Source of the DNA: Phocaeicola paurosaccharolyticus JCM 15092
GTDB lineage: Bacteria > Bacteroidota > Bacteroidia > Bacteroidales > Bacteroidaceae
Assembly: GCF_000613805.1 (NCBI RefSeq)
Contig: NZ_BAJR01000018.1
Coordinates: 1-64,000 of the forward strand
Direction of reading: 5' to 3'
Length of the DNA stretch: 64,000 bases
Below are positions 51,542 through 61,449 of this stretch, piece by piece. The position numbers and the translations under genes were made by a program. Under the pieces are notes generated by a model that was given only the letters and a program-made list of their open reading frames with translations, did not search any database and was not told the origin of the DNA. Every line of letters begins with the position of its first letter. Position 1 is the first letter of the stretch.

Positions 51542-53818
51542 ATGGAGGATAGTAAGTTATTACAACAGACAGATGATGAAATGATAGACCAGGCGTTTAA
51601 AGAACTTCTGGATTCTTATCTTGCGACAAAACACCGTAAGAAAGTTGAGATAATAACTAAAGCCTTTAATTTCGCCCGTGAAGCTCATAAAGGAGTAAAA
51701 CGTAGATCAGGTGAACCATATATAATGCATCCTATTGCTGTAGCAAGAATAGTATGTGAGGATATAGGACTGGGTTCTACATCAATTTGTGCAGCATTAT
51801 TGCACGATGTAGTAGAAGATACAGACTATACTGTTGAGGATATTGAAAACCTTTTCAATCCTAAGATAGCACAGATTGTAGATGGCCTTACAAAGATATC
51901 TGGCGGTATATTTGGAGATAGGGCATCTGCTCAAGCTGAGAACTTTAAGAAGCTGCTTCTCACAATGAGTGATGACATACGCGTCATACTTATAAAGATA
52001 GCGGATAGACTTCACAATATGAGGACTCTTGGTTCAATGCTTCCTACAAAACAGTTTAAGATAGCAGGCGAGACTCTTTATATTTATGCCCCTTTAGCAA
52101 ACAGACTTGGACTTAATAAAATTAAGACAGAGCTTGAGGACTTGAGTTTCAAGTATGAACATCCTGAGGAGTATCTTCAGATACAGAAGAAACTTGAGAA
52201 TACTCAAATGGCTCGTGTAGCTGTCTTCGAAGAGTTTACTTCACCAATAAAGGCGCAGCTGGATAAGATGGGACTGAGATATCAGATTCTGGCACGTGTT
52301 AAATCTCCATACTCTATATGGAATAAGATGCAGACCAAGCATATCTCTTTCAATGAAATTTATGATATACTTGCTGTTAGAATTATTTTCACTCCTAAAT
52401 ATCCTGATGATGAGATCAACGAGTGTTTCAGCATATATGCTTCCCTCTCTAAAATATATAAACCACATCCTGAAAGATTAAGAGACTGGATTACTCATCC
52501 TAAGGCTAATGGATATCAGGCTCTTCACGTCACACTTATGAGTAATCGTGGACAATGGATTGAGGTTCAGATTAGAAGCGAAAGAATGAATGATGTTGCA
52601 GAGCAAGGCTTTGCTGCTCATTGGAAGTACAAAGAGGGTGGTGGTAGCGAAGATGAGGGTGAACTAGAAAAATGGCTTAAGACAATTAAGGAGATCCTTG
52701 ATGATCCTCAACCAGATGCCATTGACTTCCTTGATACCATAAAACTTAATCTTTTTGCATCCGAGATCTTTGTCTTCACTCCTAAAGGTGAGATTAAGAC
52801 AATGCCTCAGAACTGTACAGCATTGGATTTTGCCTTCTCTATTCATACCTTCCTTGGAAGTCACTGTATAGGAGCTAAGGTTAATCATAAACTTGTGCCG
52901 CTAAGTCATAAATTGCAGAGTGGTGATCAGGTTGAGATATTAACATCAAAGTCACAGTTCGTACAACCTTCATGGATAAACTTTGCCACTACAGCAAAGG
53001 CAAAGGCTAAAATCCTTGCCATACTTAAACGTGAAGAACGTACTTTGCAGCAGAGAGGTGAGGAAGAGGTTGCCGACTTCTTTAGAAGCGAGAATCTTGA
53101 GTATTCATCTCAGAATATAAAGAAGTTATGCAGATATCATATGCTTGATTCTGTCGAGAAATTATATTCTGCCGTTGCAAGAAAAGATATTGTTCTTGGA
53201 GAGAGTGATAAGAATGTTGTTCTTGAGAAACCATCTTCGCAAGGGTGGAAGAAGTATATAACTTTCGGTTTCCGTAGTAATAAGTCACAGAAGAAGGAAG
53301 AGGATGAGGAAAAACCTGTTGCTCAGACTTCGGATATTGATATTAAGAAGGTGTTGCATATCTCTACCGATGATAAGAATAAGAATTATGTTGTAGCAGA
53401 TTGTTGCAAACCTATCCCAGGAGATGATGTGTTAGGATTTATAGATGATAATAACCAGGTCGTTATACACAAACGTCAGTGTCCTGTTGCTACCAAACTG
53501 AAGAGTAGTTTTGGAAATCGTCTTCTTGCAGTAGAATGGGAGTCTGATCAAGATCTATATTTTCCTGTCAATCTATACATAAAAGGAATAGACCATATCG
53601 GTCTTTTGAATAAGATCACTCAGGTTATTTCACAACAGCTAAATGTAAATATCCATAAGCTTACTATAGAGAGTAAGGATGGTATTTTTGAAGGAAGAGT
53701 CCAACTTTTAGTTCATGATGTGAGTGATGTGAAGGTTCTGTCTACAAATCTGTTTAAGATTTCAGAAGTCAAAGTAGTAACACGTATAGAGAACTTTGAT
53801 GATAAACCGGAAAACTAA
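51542..53818 (+). CDS. RelA/SpoT-family (p)ppGpp synthetase/hydrolase
   Basis: A 758-residue stringent-response enzyme. The HD hydrolase region has YIMHPIAVARI and ALLHDVVEDTDY, with the metal-binding His-Asp intact. The synthetase region has RVKSPYSIWNKM, YDILAVRIIF and GFAAHWKYKEG. TGS (IFVFTPKGEIKTMPQNCTAL) and a C-terminal ACT-like domain (DHIGLLNKITQVIS) complete the long RSH layout. Because both catalytic regions look complete it is probably bifunctional. Bacteroidetes usually carry two long RSH proteins, so a RelA-like partner may lie elsewhere. Its stop abuts the converging merR-like gene. Confidence 0.95.
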   Translation: MEDSKLLQQTDDEMIDQAFKELLDSYLATKHRKKVEIITKAFNFAREAHKGVKRRSGEPYIMHPIAVARIVCEDIGLGSTSICAALLHDVVEDTDYTVEDIENLFNPKIAQIVDGLTKISGGIFGDRASAQAENFKKLLLTMSDDIRVILIKIADRLHNMRTLGSMLPTKQFKIAGETLYIYAPLANRLGLNKIKTELEDLSFKYEHPEEYLQIQKKLENTQMARVAVFEEFTSPIKAQLDKMGLRYQILARVKSPYSIWNKMQTKHISFNEIYDILAVRIIFTPKYPDDEINECFSIYASLSKIYKPHPERLRDWITHPKANGYQALHVTLMSNRGQWIEVQIRSERMNDVAEQGFAAHWKYKEGGGSEDEGELEKWLKTIKEILDDPQPDAIDFLDTIKLNLFASEIFVFTPKGEIKTMPQNCTALDFAFSIHTFLGSHCIGAKVNHKLVPLSHKLQSGDQVEILTSKSQFVQPSWINFATTAKAKAKILAILKREERTLQQRGEEEVADFFRSENLEYSSQNIKKLCRYHMLDSVEKLYSAVARKDIVLGESDKNVVLEKPSSQGWKKYITFGFRSNKSQKKEEDEEKPVAQTSDIDIKKVLHISTDDKNKNYVVADCCKPIPGDDVLGFIDDNNQVVIHKRQCPVATKLKSSFGNRLLAVEWESDQDLYFPVNLYIKGIDHIGLLNKITQVISQQLNVNIHKLTIESKDGIFEGRVQLLVHDVSDVKVLSTNLFKISEVKVVTRIENFDDKPEN

Positions 53819-54166
53819 TCAGGTAATATAATCTAACGCTTTACGCATACTTAGCAACTCCTCTTTTATAGCTGTAAGTCGGTCTATTATTTCGGTCTGG
53901 TTTACAATAGTCTCTTTGTTATCTTTCAATCTTTGTCTGGCACCTTGAAGTGTCATACCTCTCTCTTTTACAAGGTGGTATACTAGTCTTATGTTCTCTA
54001 TATCCTCTTTCTTGTATTGTCTTACATTACCTGCTACTTTCTTGGGCGCGATAATAGGGAACTCTTTTTCCCAATATCTCAGAAGTGATTCTGTGACATC
54101 GAACATCTGTGCTACCTCTTTGATAGAGTAATACAATTTCAACTCTTTGTTAGGATTATAAGCCAT
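53819..54166 (-). CDS. MerR-family transcriptional regulator
   Basis: A 115-residue DNA-binding protein. The winged-helix HTH YYSIKEVAQMFDVTESLLRY, with WEKEFPIIAPKK, is near residues 12-43, and YKKEDIENIRLVYHLVKERG follows. The coiled dimer helix lies at the C-terminus (NQTEIIDRLTAIKEELLSM). There is no effector domain or metal-binding Cys, so the signal is unknown. It is transcribed alone from a TATATTTG promoter, and its stop codon directly abuts that of relA/spoT with no space for a terminator. Confidence 0.9.
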   Translation of the reverse strand: MAYNPNKELKLYYSIKEVAQMFDVTESLLRYWEKEFPIIAPKKVAGNVRQYKKEDIENIRLVYHLVKERGMTLQGARQRLKDNKETIVNQTEIIDRLTAIKEELLSMRKALDYIT

Positions 54167-54185
54167 TTTTGTTTTTCTATTTATA

Positions 54186-54193
54186 CAAATATA
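54186..54193 (-). promoter_or_regulatory. Promoter -7 box of the MerR-type gene
   Basis: The minus strand reads TATATTTG, 19 bases upstream of the ATG. Confidence 0.6.
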
Positions 54194-54352
54194 TGAACTT
54201 TTTTTTACGAAGAGATGTTTAAGGATATAAATAAATACCGTTTAACTTTCTTCTGAAAAAGAAATTAAACAGTGATATTTGTTTAGTGATATAGGTAGAT
54301 GTCTAAGGAAAATCTCTTTCTAAGGAGTACCCTTTGATAAAAATATTAGAAT

Positions 54353-55324
54353 ATGGAATTAATTAAGATTTTATTACGTGGAGCAAGTCAGGTAATGTTT
54401 CAAAACAATATTTGGTGTGGGTTGCTGTTTATTGTTGGTATATTTTGGGGCTCATATGAAACAGGTAACGGACTCGTTGCTTGGGGAGCACTTTTGGGGC
54501 TTATTGTCTCGACCTCTACGGGATTTATTTTAGATTTGCCCGACAATGAAGGTGAAGAAGGCTTATGGGGATTTAATGGTATACTTGTAGGATGTGCTTT
54601 CCCAACATTTATGGGTGATTCTGTTCTTATGTGGCTTTCACTGATATTGTGTGCTATGATGTCTACTTGGGTATACAGGGCATTCAACAATATACTTGCA
54701 CCATACAAAGTCAGCTCTTTTACTTTCTCATTTGTATTTACTACATGGATATTCTTACTTGCCTCTAGGGCTATGGATGGCTTGTCTCCACATACTCTCC
54801 CTTCAATAGGTATATCACCCTTAACTCCACTTATTAAATATGACATTCTCTCACTTATAGAGTATTGGTTGAAAGGTATTTCACAGGTGTTTTTGGTTAA
54901 TTCATGGGTGACAGGAGCAATATTCCTTCTTGGGCTCTTTATCAGTAATAAGTGGGCAGGAATATGGGCTGCCGTAGCTTCAGCAGTATCTCTCTTCATT
55001 GCTATTCTGTTCTCAGCTTCAGGAGGAAGTATAACAGAAGGATTGTATGGCTTTAGTGCTGTCCTTACTGGTCTGGCATTAGGTATGACATTCTACAAAG
55101 TTAATATACGTACAGCAATATGGGCTCTGTTAGGAATAATAGCGACCGTATTTATACAGGCTGCTATGAATGTTCTTCTCTCTCCTGTTGGAATACCGAC
55201 ACTAACAGGACCATTCTGTCTTGCAACCTGGTTGTTCTTGTTGCCTTTGATTAGATTTGATGACAAGGGACACTATTGCTCTTTATTAAGAGAAAAATTA
55301 AAGAAGTCTAGGGATGATGAGTAA
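54353..55324 (+). CDS. Urea transporter (UT family)
   Basis: A 323-residue inner-membrane channel of the bacterial urea transporter family. Two homologous halves are visible, each with a hydrophobic helix bundle. The first starts LLRGASQVMFQNNIWCGLLF and the second WLKGISQVFLVNSWVTGAIF. Pore loops carry the paired signature GLWGFNGILVGCAFP and GLYGFSAVLTGLALG. The family conducts urea passively. No urease genes are in the window, so the nitrogen use of imported urea must depend on genes elsewhere. The 227 bases after it hold no recognisable gene or terminator. Confidence 0.92.
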   Translation: MELIKILLRGASQVMFQNNIWCGLLFIVGIFWGSYETGNGLVAWGALLGLIVSTSTGFILDLPDNEGEEGLWGFNGILVGCAFPTFMGDSVLMWLSLILCAMMSTWVYRAFNNILAPYKVSSFTFSFVFTTWIFLLASRAMDGLSPHTLPSIGISPLTPLIKYDILSLIEYWLKGISQVFLVNSWVTGAIFLLGLFISNKWAGIWAAVASAVSLFIAILFSASGGSITEGLYGFSAVLTGLALGMTFYKVNIRTAIWALLGIIATVFIQAAMNVLLSPVGIPTLTGPFCLATWLFLLPLIRFDDKGHYCSLLREKLKKSRDDE

Positions 55325-55499
55325 TTGGGGTGATTATTGTGATACATTAATATAGATTAATTGGATGGCATAACCAACCATATAATGGACGCTCTATGCA
55401 GTGGAATAAAAGCTTGTCAGTCAGCTCGGCTATGATGTTTTAATTATCCAAAAGTCAATATTTTAAGGATATTATATCATTAAAAATGATAAAACAGAT

Positions 55500-55507
55500 T
55501 ATCTTTG
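55500..55507 (+). promoter_or_regulatory. Promoter -7 box of alaS
   Basis: TATCTTTG is an exact -7 element. It lies inside the 5' extension of the alaS frame (ATG at 55486), so translation should begin at the ATG at 55552. Confidence 0.65.
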
Positions 55508-55551
55508 CACATTATTTCGAAAAATATAATCAAAAAATATATAAAAGCGAC

Positions 55552-58170
55552 ATGATGACAGCTAAAGAAATCAGGGATTCCTTCAAAAGCTTTTTTGAAT
55601 CAAAGGGACATCATATTGTTCCTTCTGCTCCCATGGTCATAAAAGATGACCCTACCTTAATGTTTACAAATGCAGGTATGAACCAGTTTAAGGATATTAT
55701 TCTAGGTAACCATCCTGCCAAATATAAAAGAGTGGCCGACTCTCAGAAATGTCTTCGTGTAAGTGGCAAACATAATGACCTTGAAGAGGTAGGTCATGAT
55801 ACATATCACCATACTATGTTCGAGATGCTAGGTAACTGGTCTTTCGGTGATTACTTCAAGGAAGATGCAATCAACTGGGCATGGGAATATCTTGTTGGCG
55901 TTCTTAAGCTAAATCCTGAACACCTTTATGCAACAGTATTCGAGGGTAGTCCTGAGGAGGGTCTGGAACGTGATAATGAAGCTGCTTCATTCTGGGAACA
56001 ATATCTTCCAAAGGATCATATCATCAATGGAAACAAACATGATAACTTCTGGGAAATGGGTGATACAGGACCTTGCGGACCATGTTCAGAGATACATATT
56101 GACCTTCGCCCTGCTGAAGAACGCGCTAAAGTAAGCGGTCGCGATCTTGTAAATCATGATCACCCACAGGTTATCGAAATATGGAACCTTGTATTTATGC
56201 AGTTCAACCGTAAGGCTGACGGCTCTTTGGATGGACTACCGGCTAAGGTTATCGATACAGGTATGGGATTCGAGCGTCTCTGTATGGCTATGCAGGGAAA
56301 GACATCTAACTATGATACAGATGTATTCCAACCAATTATAAAGGCTATTGCTGCTATGGCAGGAACAACATATGGAAAAGATAAGCAGGCTGATGTTGCA
56401 ATGCGTGTTATAGCTGACCATATACGTACTATAGCATTCTCTATTACTGACGGTCAGTTGCCAAGCAACGCTAAAGCCGGTTATGTAATTCGTCGTATCT
56501 TGCGTCGTGCTGTTCGTTACGGATATACATTCCTTAACCAGAAGCATGCATTTATGTATAAATTGCTTCCTGTACTTATCGACAATATGGGTGATGCTTA
56601 TCCGGAGTTGAAGGCTCAGCAAGAACTTATCGGTAAGGTTATCAAGGAGGAGGAAGAGTCATTCCTTCGTACTCTTGAGACTGGTATACGTCTTCTTGAC
56701 AAGACTATGGAAGATGCTAAGAAAGCCGGAAAGAAAGAGATTAGCGGATCTGATGCATTTACTCTTTATGACACATTCGGTTTCCCATTAGATCTTACAG
56801 AACTTATTCTTCGTGAGAATGGAATGACAGTAAACGAGGATGAGTTTAATGCAGATATGCAGAAACAGAAAGAGCGTGCTCGTCATGCAGCTGCTGTAGA
56901 GACAGGCGACTGGATTACATTGAACGAAGGTGAAACAGAGTTCGTAGGATATGACTATACAGAATACGAGACAAGCATTCTTCGTTATAGAATGGTAAAA
57001 CAAAAAAATCAGACTCTATATCAGATTGTACTTAGCAAGACTCCTTTCTATGCAGAAAGTGGTGGTCAGGTAGGTGACACAGGTGTTATTGTAAGCGAGT
57101 TTGAAACAATAGAAGTTGTTGATACTAAGAAGGAGAACAATCTTCCAATACATATTGTAAAGAAGCTTCCTGAGCATATGGACGCTCCTATGATGGCATG
57201 TGTAGATACAGACAAGCGTACAGCTTGTGCTGCTAACCACTCATGTACTCACCTTTTGGATGAGGCTTTGCGTGAAGTGCTTGGTACTCATGTTGAACAG
57301 AAGGGCTCTCTTGTAACTCCAAATTCTTTAAGATTTGACTTCTCTCACTTCCAGAAGGTAACCGATGAGCAGATCCGTCAGGTAGAGCATATGGTTAATG
57401 CTAAGATCAGAGAGAATATAGCTCTTACTGAGCATAGAAATATACCTATCGAGGATGCAAAAGAACTTGGAGCTATAGCTTTGTTTGGTGAGAAATATGG
57501 TGATGAGGTAAGAGTTATCCAGTTCGGTAGCTCTATAGAGTTCTGTGGTGGTACTCATGTATCTTCAACTGGTAAGATTGGAATGGTTAAGATTATTTCT
57601 GAGAGCTCCGTTGCTGCCGGTGTTCGCCGTATCGAGGCAATAACAGGTGAGAAGGTAGAGGAGTTGATGGATACAATTCAGGATACACTGCTTGATATCA
57701 AGTCACTTTTCAACAATGCTCCTGATTTGAATAATGCAATAAAGAAATATATCGATGAGAATGCAGGTCTTAAGAAACAGGTTGAAGAGTTCATGAAGGA
57801 GAAAGCTTCCCAACTTAAGGCAAGACTTATAGAGAAGGCTACTGTGGTAAACGGTACTAAAATAATCAAGAGCGTAATCCCAATGCCTGCAGATGTTGTT
57901 AAAGACATGGTATTCCAACTTAAGGGTGAGATATCAGAAAATCTGCTTGTTGTAATAGGTAGTGTAGATGGTGAAAAACCTCTATTGACTGTAATGATGA
58001 GCGATGATCTTGTTAAGAGCGGAAAGGATGCTGGAAAGATTGTACGTGAAGCTGCTAAGCTGATACAAGGTGGTGGCGGTGGTCAGGCTCATTTTGCTAC
58101 AGCAGGTGGTAAGAATGTTGACGGACTTAATGCAGCAGTAGATAAAGTTGTTGAATTAGCAGCACTATAA
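55552..58170 (+). CDS. alaS: Alanine--tRNA ligase
   Basis: An 872-residue class II synthetase that charges tRNA-Ala. The catalytic core begins [11 protein letters not shown] and includes [20 protein letters not shown] (motif 1 area), [17 protein letters not shown] (motif 2) and DTGMGFERL (motif 3). The editing domain has the zinc/active-site residues of [13 protein letters not shown] and IEFCGGTHV. The C-terminal DHHA1 domain ends [16 protein letters not shown]. The start at 55552 is supported by the promoter position and by the usual N-terminus of the family. It ends at a strong terminator. Confidence 0.97.
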   Translation: MMTAKEIRDSFKSFFESKGHHIVPSAPMVIKDDPTLMFTNAGMNQFKDIILGNHPAKYKRVADSQKCLRVSGKHNDLEEVGHDTYHHTMFEMLGNWSFGDYFKEDAINWAWEYLVGVLKLNPEHLYATVFEGSPEEGLERDNEAASFWEQYLPKDHIINGNKHDNFWEMGDTGPCGPCSEIHIDLRPAEERAKVSGRDLVNHDHPQVIEIWNLVFMQFNRKADGSLDGLPAKVIDTGMGFERLCMAMQGKTSNYDTDVFQPIIKAIAAMAGTTYGKDKQADVAMRVIADHIRTIAFSITDGQLPSNAKAGYVIRRILRRAVRYGYTFLNQKHAFMYKLLPVLIDNMGDAYPELKAQQELIGKVIKEEEESFLRTLETGIRLLDKTMEDAKKAGKKEISGSDAFTLYDTFGFPLDLTELILRENGMTVNEDEFNADMQKQKERARHAAAVETGDWITLNEGETEFVGYDYTEYETSILRYRMVKQKNQTLYQIVLSKTPFYAESGGQVGDTGVIVSEFETIEVVDTKKENNLPIHIVKKLPEHMDAPMMACVDTDKRTACAANHSCTHLLDEALREVLGTHVEQKGSLVTPNSLRFDFSHFQKVTDEQIRQVEHMVNAKIRENIALTEHRNIPIEDAKELGAIALFGEKYGDEVRVIQFGSSIEFCGGTHVSSTGKIGMVKIISESSVAAGVRRIEAITGEKVEELMDTIQDTLLDIKSLFNNAPDLNNAIKKYIDENAGLKKQVEEFMKEKASQLKARLIEKATVVNGTKIIKSVIPMPADVVKDMVFQLKGEISENLLVVIGSVDGEKPLLTVMMSDDLVKSGKDAGKIVREAAKLIQGGGGGQAHFATAGGKNVDGLNAAVDKVVELAAL

Positions 58171-58197
58171 AAAGTTGTTCAACAGAATAATATAAAT

Positions 58198-58239
58198 TCG
58201 CCCTTGTTACAAACCTTGTAGCAAGGGCGATATTTTTTA
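58198..58239 (+). terminator. Terminator of alaS
   Basis: A 13-bp stem (58198-58210 with 58218-58230, one T-G pair) and 7-nt loop are followed by a T run. Confidence 0.9.
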
Positions 58240-58318
58240 TTTAAGCTCTAAATGAGATATTAGTATTATAAGTGAATACTATGTTTTACCCCATAATTTA
58301 TATATCCTAAAGTTTTAA

Positions 58319-58365
58319 ACAATTATCCAAAGGCTTAGGATAATTGTCCTAAGCCTTTGGATAAG
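58319..58365. repeat. Palindromic dispersed repeat, copy 2
   Basis: TTATCCAAAGGCTTAGGA (58323-58340) pairs perfectly over 18 bp with 58347-58364 around the loop TAATTG. The core and the preceding AAACAATT match the element at 14567-14630. It lies between the converging alaS and helicase genes, beyond the alaS terminator. Confidence 0.8.
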
Positions 58366-58422
58366 AAAGACTCTCTGAATTATATCTGTTTATAGCAGAA
58401 AAAAGTAAAAAATCTCCTTCTT

Positions 58423-59844
58423 TTACTCTTCAATTTGTTCTTTTGGCCAGTTTACAAGATACAGTGTTTTGGTTGCACGTGTTATAGCAGTATAGAGCCA
58501 TCTGAAATAATCTGGTGTGAGATAATCATCACTCATATATCCTTGGTCAAGGAAGACATTTTCCCACTGTCCACCTTGTGCCTTATGTCCCGTAATAGCA
58601 TATGCATATTTTATCTGAAGGGCATTGTAATGCACATCCTCTTTCATCTTTTTAATTCTCTCTTTCTTGATTCTTATATCTGCATAATCCTCCAGAATTG
58701 AGTGAAATAGTTTATCGTTCATCTCTTTAGGAAGAGCCGGAGAATCTGAGTTTAGAGTGTCAAGCAGTACCTTAGCCTCTATCTCAATATCATCATAGTC
58801 ATGGAATGAGAGTAGGACTTGTGCAAAACGGAATCCATATATCTCTTCACTTTTGCGTATCCTTTTTACTACAGCTGTATCGCCATTGGCAATGAAGTCT
58901 ATCTCCTTGCAGTCATTACACCAGTAGTAGTTGTTCTTTGCTATCATAAGCATATCACCACTTGTAAGTTCCTCCTCACGATAGAATATTGTGTTTCTTA
59001 TGCCTCGATTGTATATGTTAGCCCTTTTGTTTGATCGACAGATTATAATAGTTTCATCAACTCCTGATTGGCTGTATGACTGACTTATAGTCTCAATGAG
59101 ATCACCTCCGTTGATTGACTTGATATCAGGGAAAAAATCAATCTTCAGTTTTGGCAGAATGTCGAACTCCTCATTTCTTATCAACTTTCTTAAGTTGGTG
59201 GCATTATACAATATTCCCGACTCATGAAGTTGTCGTACAACGTCAGTAAGTTCAGCCTCTGAAACCTCAATTCCGTAGCCTCTTATGAAGTCGGCTGATA
59301 GGGAAGGGCTCTCTTCTTCACCAACTGGAGGAAGTTGGGCTGTGTCACCTATAAGCATCAGTTTGCAACCTTTGTCATTGAAGATATACTGTACCATATC
59401 GTCGAGTAATCTTCCACTTCCGAACATACTTCCTGATATTCCCTCGTTTGCTATCATTGATGACTCATCAACAATAAAAATTGTGTTCGAATGAAGATTA
59501 TCGTTTAATGTGAAGTTATCATATTCACCGGAGAAAGATTTCTGTCTGTATATCTTTTTGTGAATGGTATAAGATGTGTGATTTGAGTAGTTTGCCAGCA
59601 CTTTAGCAGCTCTTCCGGTTGGAGCAAGCAATATGCATTTCATCTCCAGATTATCCATTGTTTTTACCAATGAAGCCATTAGTGAGGTCTTTCCTGTACC
59701 AGCGTATCCCTTTAAAATAAAAGAAGATTTGTCCCTTGTAGACAGTATGAAGTCGGCAATCATATTGATTGCTTTTTCCTGTTCCAAAGTTGGTTTATAT
59801 GGAAAATTTCTTTTAATTTGCTCTATTAATTTATTAATAATCAT
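58423..59844 (-). CDS. RecD2-like superfamily 1 helicase/AAA protein
   Basis: A 473-residue SF1 DNA helicase of the RecD type without the long N-terminal domains of full RecD2. The Q-motif is PTLEQEKAI and Walker A is GYAGTGKTSLM (about 46-56). APTGRAAKVL (motif Ia) and FIVDESSMI (Walker B) follow, then LIGDTAQLPPVG (motif III). The C-terminal UvrD-like part has YAITGHKAQGGQW and YTAITRATKTLYLV (motifs V and VI). It probably acts 5' to 3' in repair or replication restart. No RecB or RecC is adjacent. It is transcribed alone; no clear promoter was found. Confidence 0.9.
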   Translation of the reverse strand: MIINKLIEQIKRNFPYKPTLEQEKAINMIADFILSTRDKSSFILKGYAGTGKTSLMASLVKTMDNLEMKCILLAPTGRAAKVLANYSNHTSYTIHKKIYRQKSFSGEYDNFTLNDNLHSNTIFIVDESSMIANEGISGSMFGSGRLLDDMVQYIFNDKGCKLMLIGDTAQLPPVGEEESPSLSADFIRGYGIEVSEAELTDVVRQLHESGILYNATNLRKLIRNEEFDILPKLKIDFFPDIKSINGGDLIETISQSYSQSGVDETIIICRSNKRANIYNRGIRNTIFYREEELTSGDMLMIAKNNYYWCNDCKEIDFIANGDTAVVKRIRKSEEIYGFRFAQVLLSFHDYDDIEIEAKVLLDTLNSDSPALPKEMNDKLFHSILEDYADIRIKKERIKKMKEDVHYNALQIKYAYAITGHKAQGGQWENVFLDQGYMSDDYLTPDYFRWLYTAITRATKTLYLVNWPKEQIEE

Positions 59845-59896
59845 AATTATGAGATAAAAAGTAAGATAATATGTCTTTGATTGTGCATATTTATTT

Positions 59897-59904
59897 TATT
59901 TTTG
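59897..59904 (+). promoter_or_regulatory. Promoter -7 box of the pilin-like/DUF3822/rsmD unit
   Basis: TATTTTTG lies 38 bases before the ATG at 59942. TTTG at 59876-59879 is 17 bases upstream as a possible -33. Confidence 0.65.
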
Positions 59905-59941
59905 TGATACGAATATAAACTAAAAAAACACATATTTTATC

Positions 59942-60628
59942 ATGAGAACAATTATTAATATTGTATTAGCTGCTTGTATCGTAGCGCTAATTTATGTCTG
60001 CTATGGGAGTATCATGGGGCCGATTGATTTCAAATCAGCTAAAGAATCCAGAGAAAAAGCAATTATTGCGCGATTGATTGATATCCGCAAAGCACAGTTG
60101 GAGTATAGAAATCTTAATGATGGAAACTATACAGCTAGTTTCGATACATTGATTGCTTTTGTTAAGAATTCAAAATTACCATTTGTAATGAAAGAAGGAA
60201 TCTTGACAGATGATCAGTTAGAGTCTGGTATGACTGAAAAGAAGGCAATGGCTATAATCAATAAAGCAAAAAAGACAGGAAATTGGTCAGAAGTTCAGAA
60301 AGCTGGTTTGACAAACTTTAAACGAGATACAATGTGGGTAGCTGTAACGGATACTATTTTTGGAAAAGGATTTACAGCTGACTCATTGAGATATATTCCA
60401 TTTGGAAATGGTGCTCAGTTTGAGATGGCAGTGCGTAATGACACTACTAAATCAGGAGCTCCTTTGCATCTGTTCCAGGCGCAAGCTTCTTATGATGCTT
60501 ATCTTCAAGGATTAAGCAAGCAAGAATTGCTTAACTTGAAAGATGTACAGAAAAAATTAGGTAAATATCTTGGGTTGAGAGTTGGTGATATTGAACAGCC
60601 AAACAACAACGCAGGTAACTGGGAATAA
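59942..60628 (+). CDS. Membrane-anchored pilin-like protein of unknown function
   Basis: A 228-residue protein with one N-terminal membrane helix (IINIVLAACIVALIYVCYGS, 4-23). A long amphipathic helix and then REKAIIARLIDIRKAQLEYR and NDGNYTASFDTLIAFVKNS follow. This order of hydrophobic helix, helix with repeated basic residues, and Y...G.Y..S.D.L is reminiscent of type II secretion pseudopilins and pilins, but the prepilin peptidase signature (G before FxxxE) is missing. The C-terminal half (TMWVAVTDTIFGKGFTADSL, GAQFEMAVRNDTTKSGAP) is beta-rich. It is a conserved Bacteroidales gene in my memory, and leads an operon with DUF3822 and rsmD, two bases apart. Confidence 0.65.
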   Translation: MRTIINIVLAACIVALIYVCYGSIMGPIDFKSAKESREKAIIARLIDIRKAQLEYRNLNDGNYTASFDTLIAFVKNSKLPFVMKEGILTDDQLESGMTEKKAMAIINKAKKTGNWSEVQKAGLTNFKRDTMWVAVTDTIFGKGFTADSLRYIPFGNGAQFEMAVRNDTTKSGAPLHLFQAQASYDAYLQGLSKQELLNLKDVQKKLGKYLGLRVGDIEQPNNNAGNWE

Positions 60629-60630
60629 TT

Positions 60631-61449
60631 ATGATTGATAATATAGACCTTTCAAAGTCAAATGAGTATAATTTGTCCATCCGAGTAAGTTCGGATGGAT
60701 TTTCTTTTTCCGTTGTAAATCCTCAGAATAAGAGTGATTTTATGTTTTCAAAATTTGACATATCTCCATCTACTTCAGTATCGGCAAATCTTAAAAAGTG
60801 GCTTTCTGCTACTGAAGAGTTGAACCATGAGTATAAAAAGGTCTTTGTTATTTTCAACACCTCACGTTTCATGGCTTTGCCGGCTTCTCTATATCAGGAG
60901 GGAAACGATGGGGATATATTCTATTACAATCATTCAAAGATAAACAATGAGAAGGTGTTAAGCGATAAACTCATAGCTGAAGATATAGTAATGCTGTATG
61001 GAGTCGATAAATACTGTCATCAGATTATTTCGGAGCATTTTAATGAGTTTGAAATGATGTGCTCTGCTACTTCTCTTCTTCACTACTACGCAGGAAAGAG
61101 CCGTATTAGTGGAGAAAAAAAGATATTTATACAGCTTTCAGAGCACGATATCAAGCTATTTTGCTTTGAAAATGATAAGCTCTTACTATTAAATTCATAT
61201 AATTGCAAGCAGGTGTCCGATCGTCTTTACTATATTCTGTGCGTTTGGAATAATCTTGGATACAACGTTCAAAAGGATGAGATAATTCTGAATGGCAACA
61301 TCAAGGATAAAGAGTTGTTGCATAAAGAGTTGAAACGCTTTGTTCCTAATGTATTTTGGTTTATGCCTAGAGCAGAATTCAATCGTGCACCACTTGCTCA
61401 AGTTGAATCTTTTCCTTTTGACATGCAAACTTTATTACTATGCGAGTAA
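60631..61449 (+). CDS. DUF3822 family protein
   Basis: A 272-residue soluble protein. The first half has SIRVSSDGFSFSVVNP and VFVIFNTSRFMALPASLYQ. The second half has KKIFIQLSEHDIKLFCFEND, KLLLLNSYNCKQVSDRLYYI and EIILNGNIKDKELLHKEL. The two similar beta-rich halves look like an actin-like (ASKHA) fold as in PilM/GspL, which is my inference; phosphate-binding loops are not obvious. The family is named DUF3822 and function is unknown. It overlaps rsmD by ten bases and starts two bases after the pilin-like gene, so the three are co-expressed. Confidence 0.85.
   Translation: MIDNIDLSKSNEYNLSIRVSSDGFSFSVVNPQNKSDFMFSKFDISPSTSVSANLKKWLSATEELNHEYKKVFVIFNTSRFMALPASLYQEGNDGDIFYYNHSKINNEKVLSDKLIAEDIVMLYGVDKYCHQIISEHFNEFEMMCSATSLLHYYAGKSRISGEKKIFIQLSEHDIKLFCFENDKLLLLNSYNCKQVSDRLYYILCVWNNLGYNVQKDEIILNGNIKDKELLHKELKRFVPNVFWFMPRAEFNRAPLAQVESFPFDMQTLLLCE

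Noticed and set aside
55325..55551. Hidden gene between urea transporter and alaS
   Set aside because: Only short frames (for example one ending WNKSLSVSSAMMF) without start signals or recognisable similarity.
59942..60628. True type IV prepilin
   Set aside because: The cleavage motif with Gly before a Phe/Met and Glu at position 5 is missing and no pilus assembly genes are near. Only a structural resemblance is proposed.
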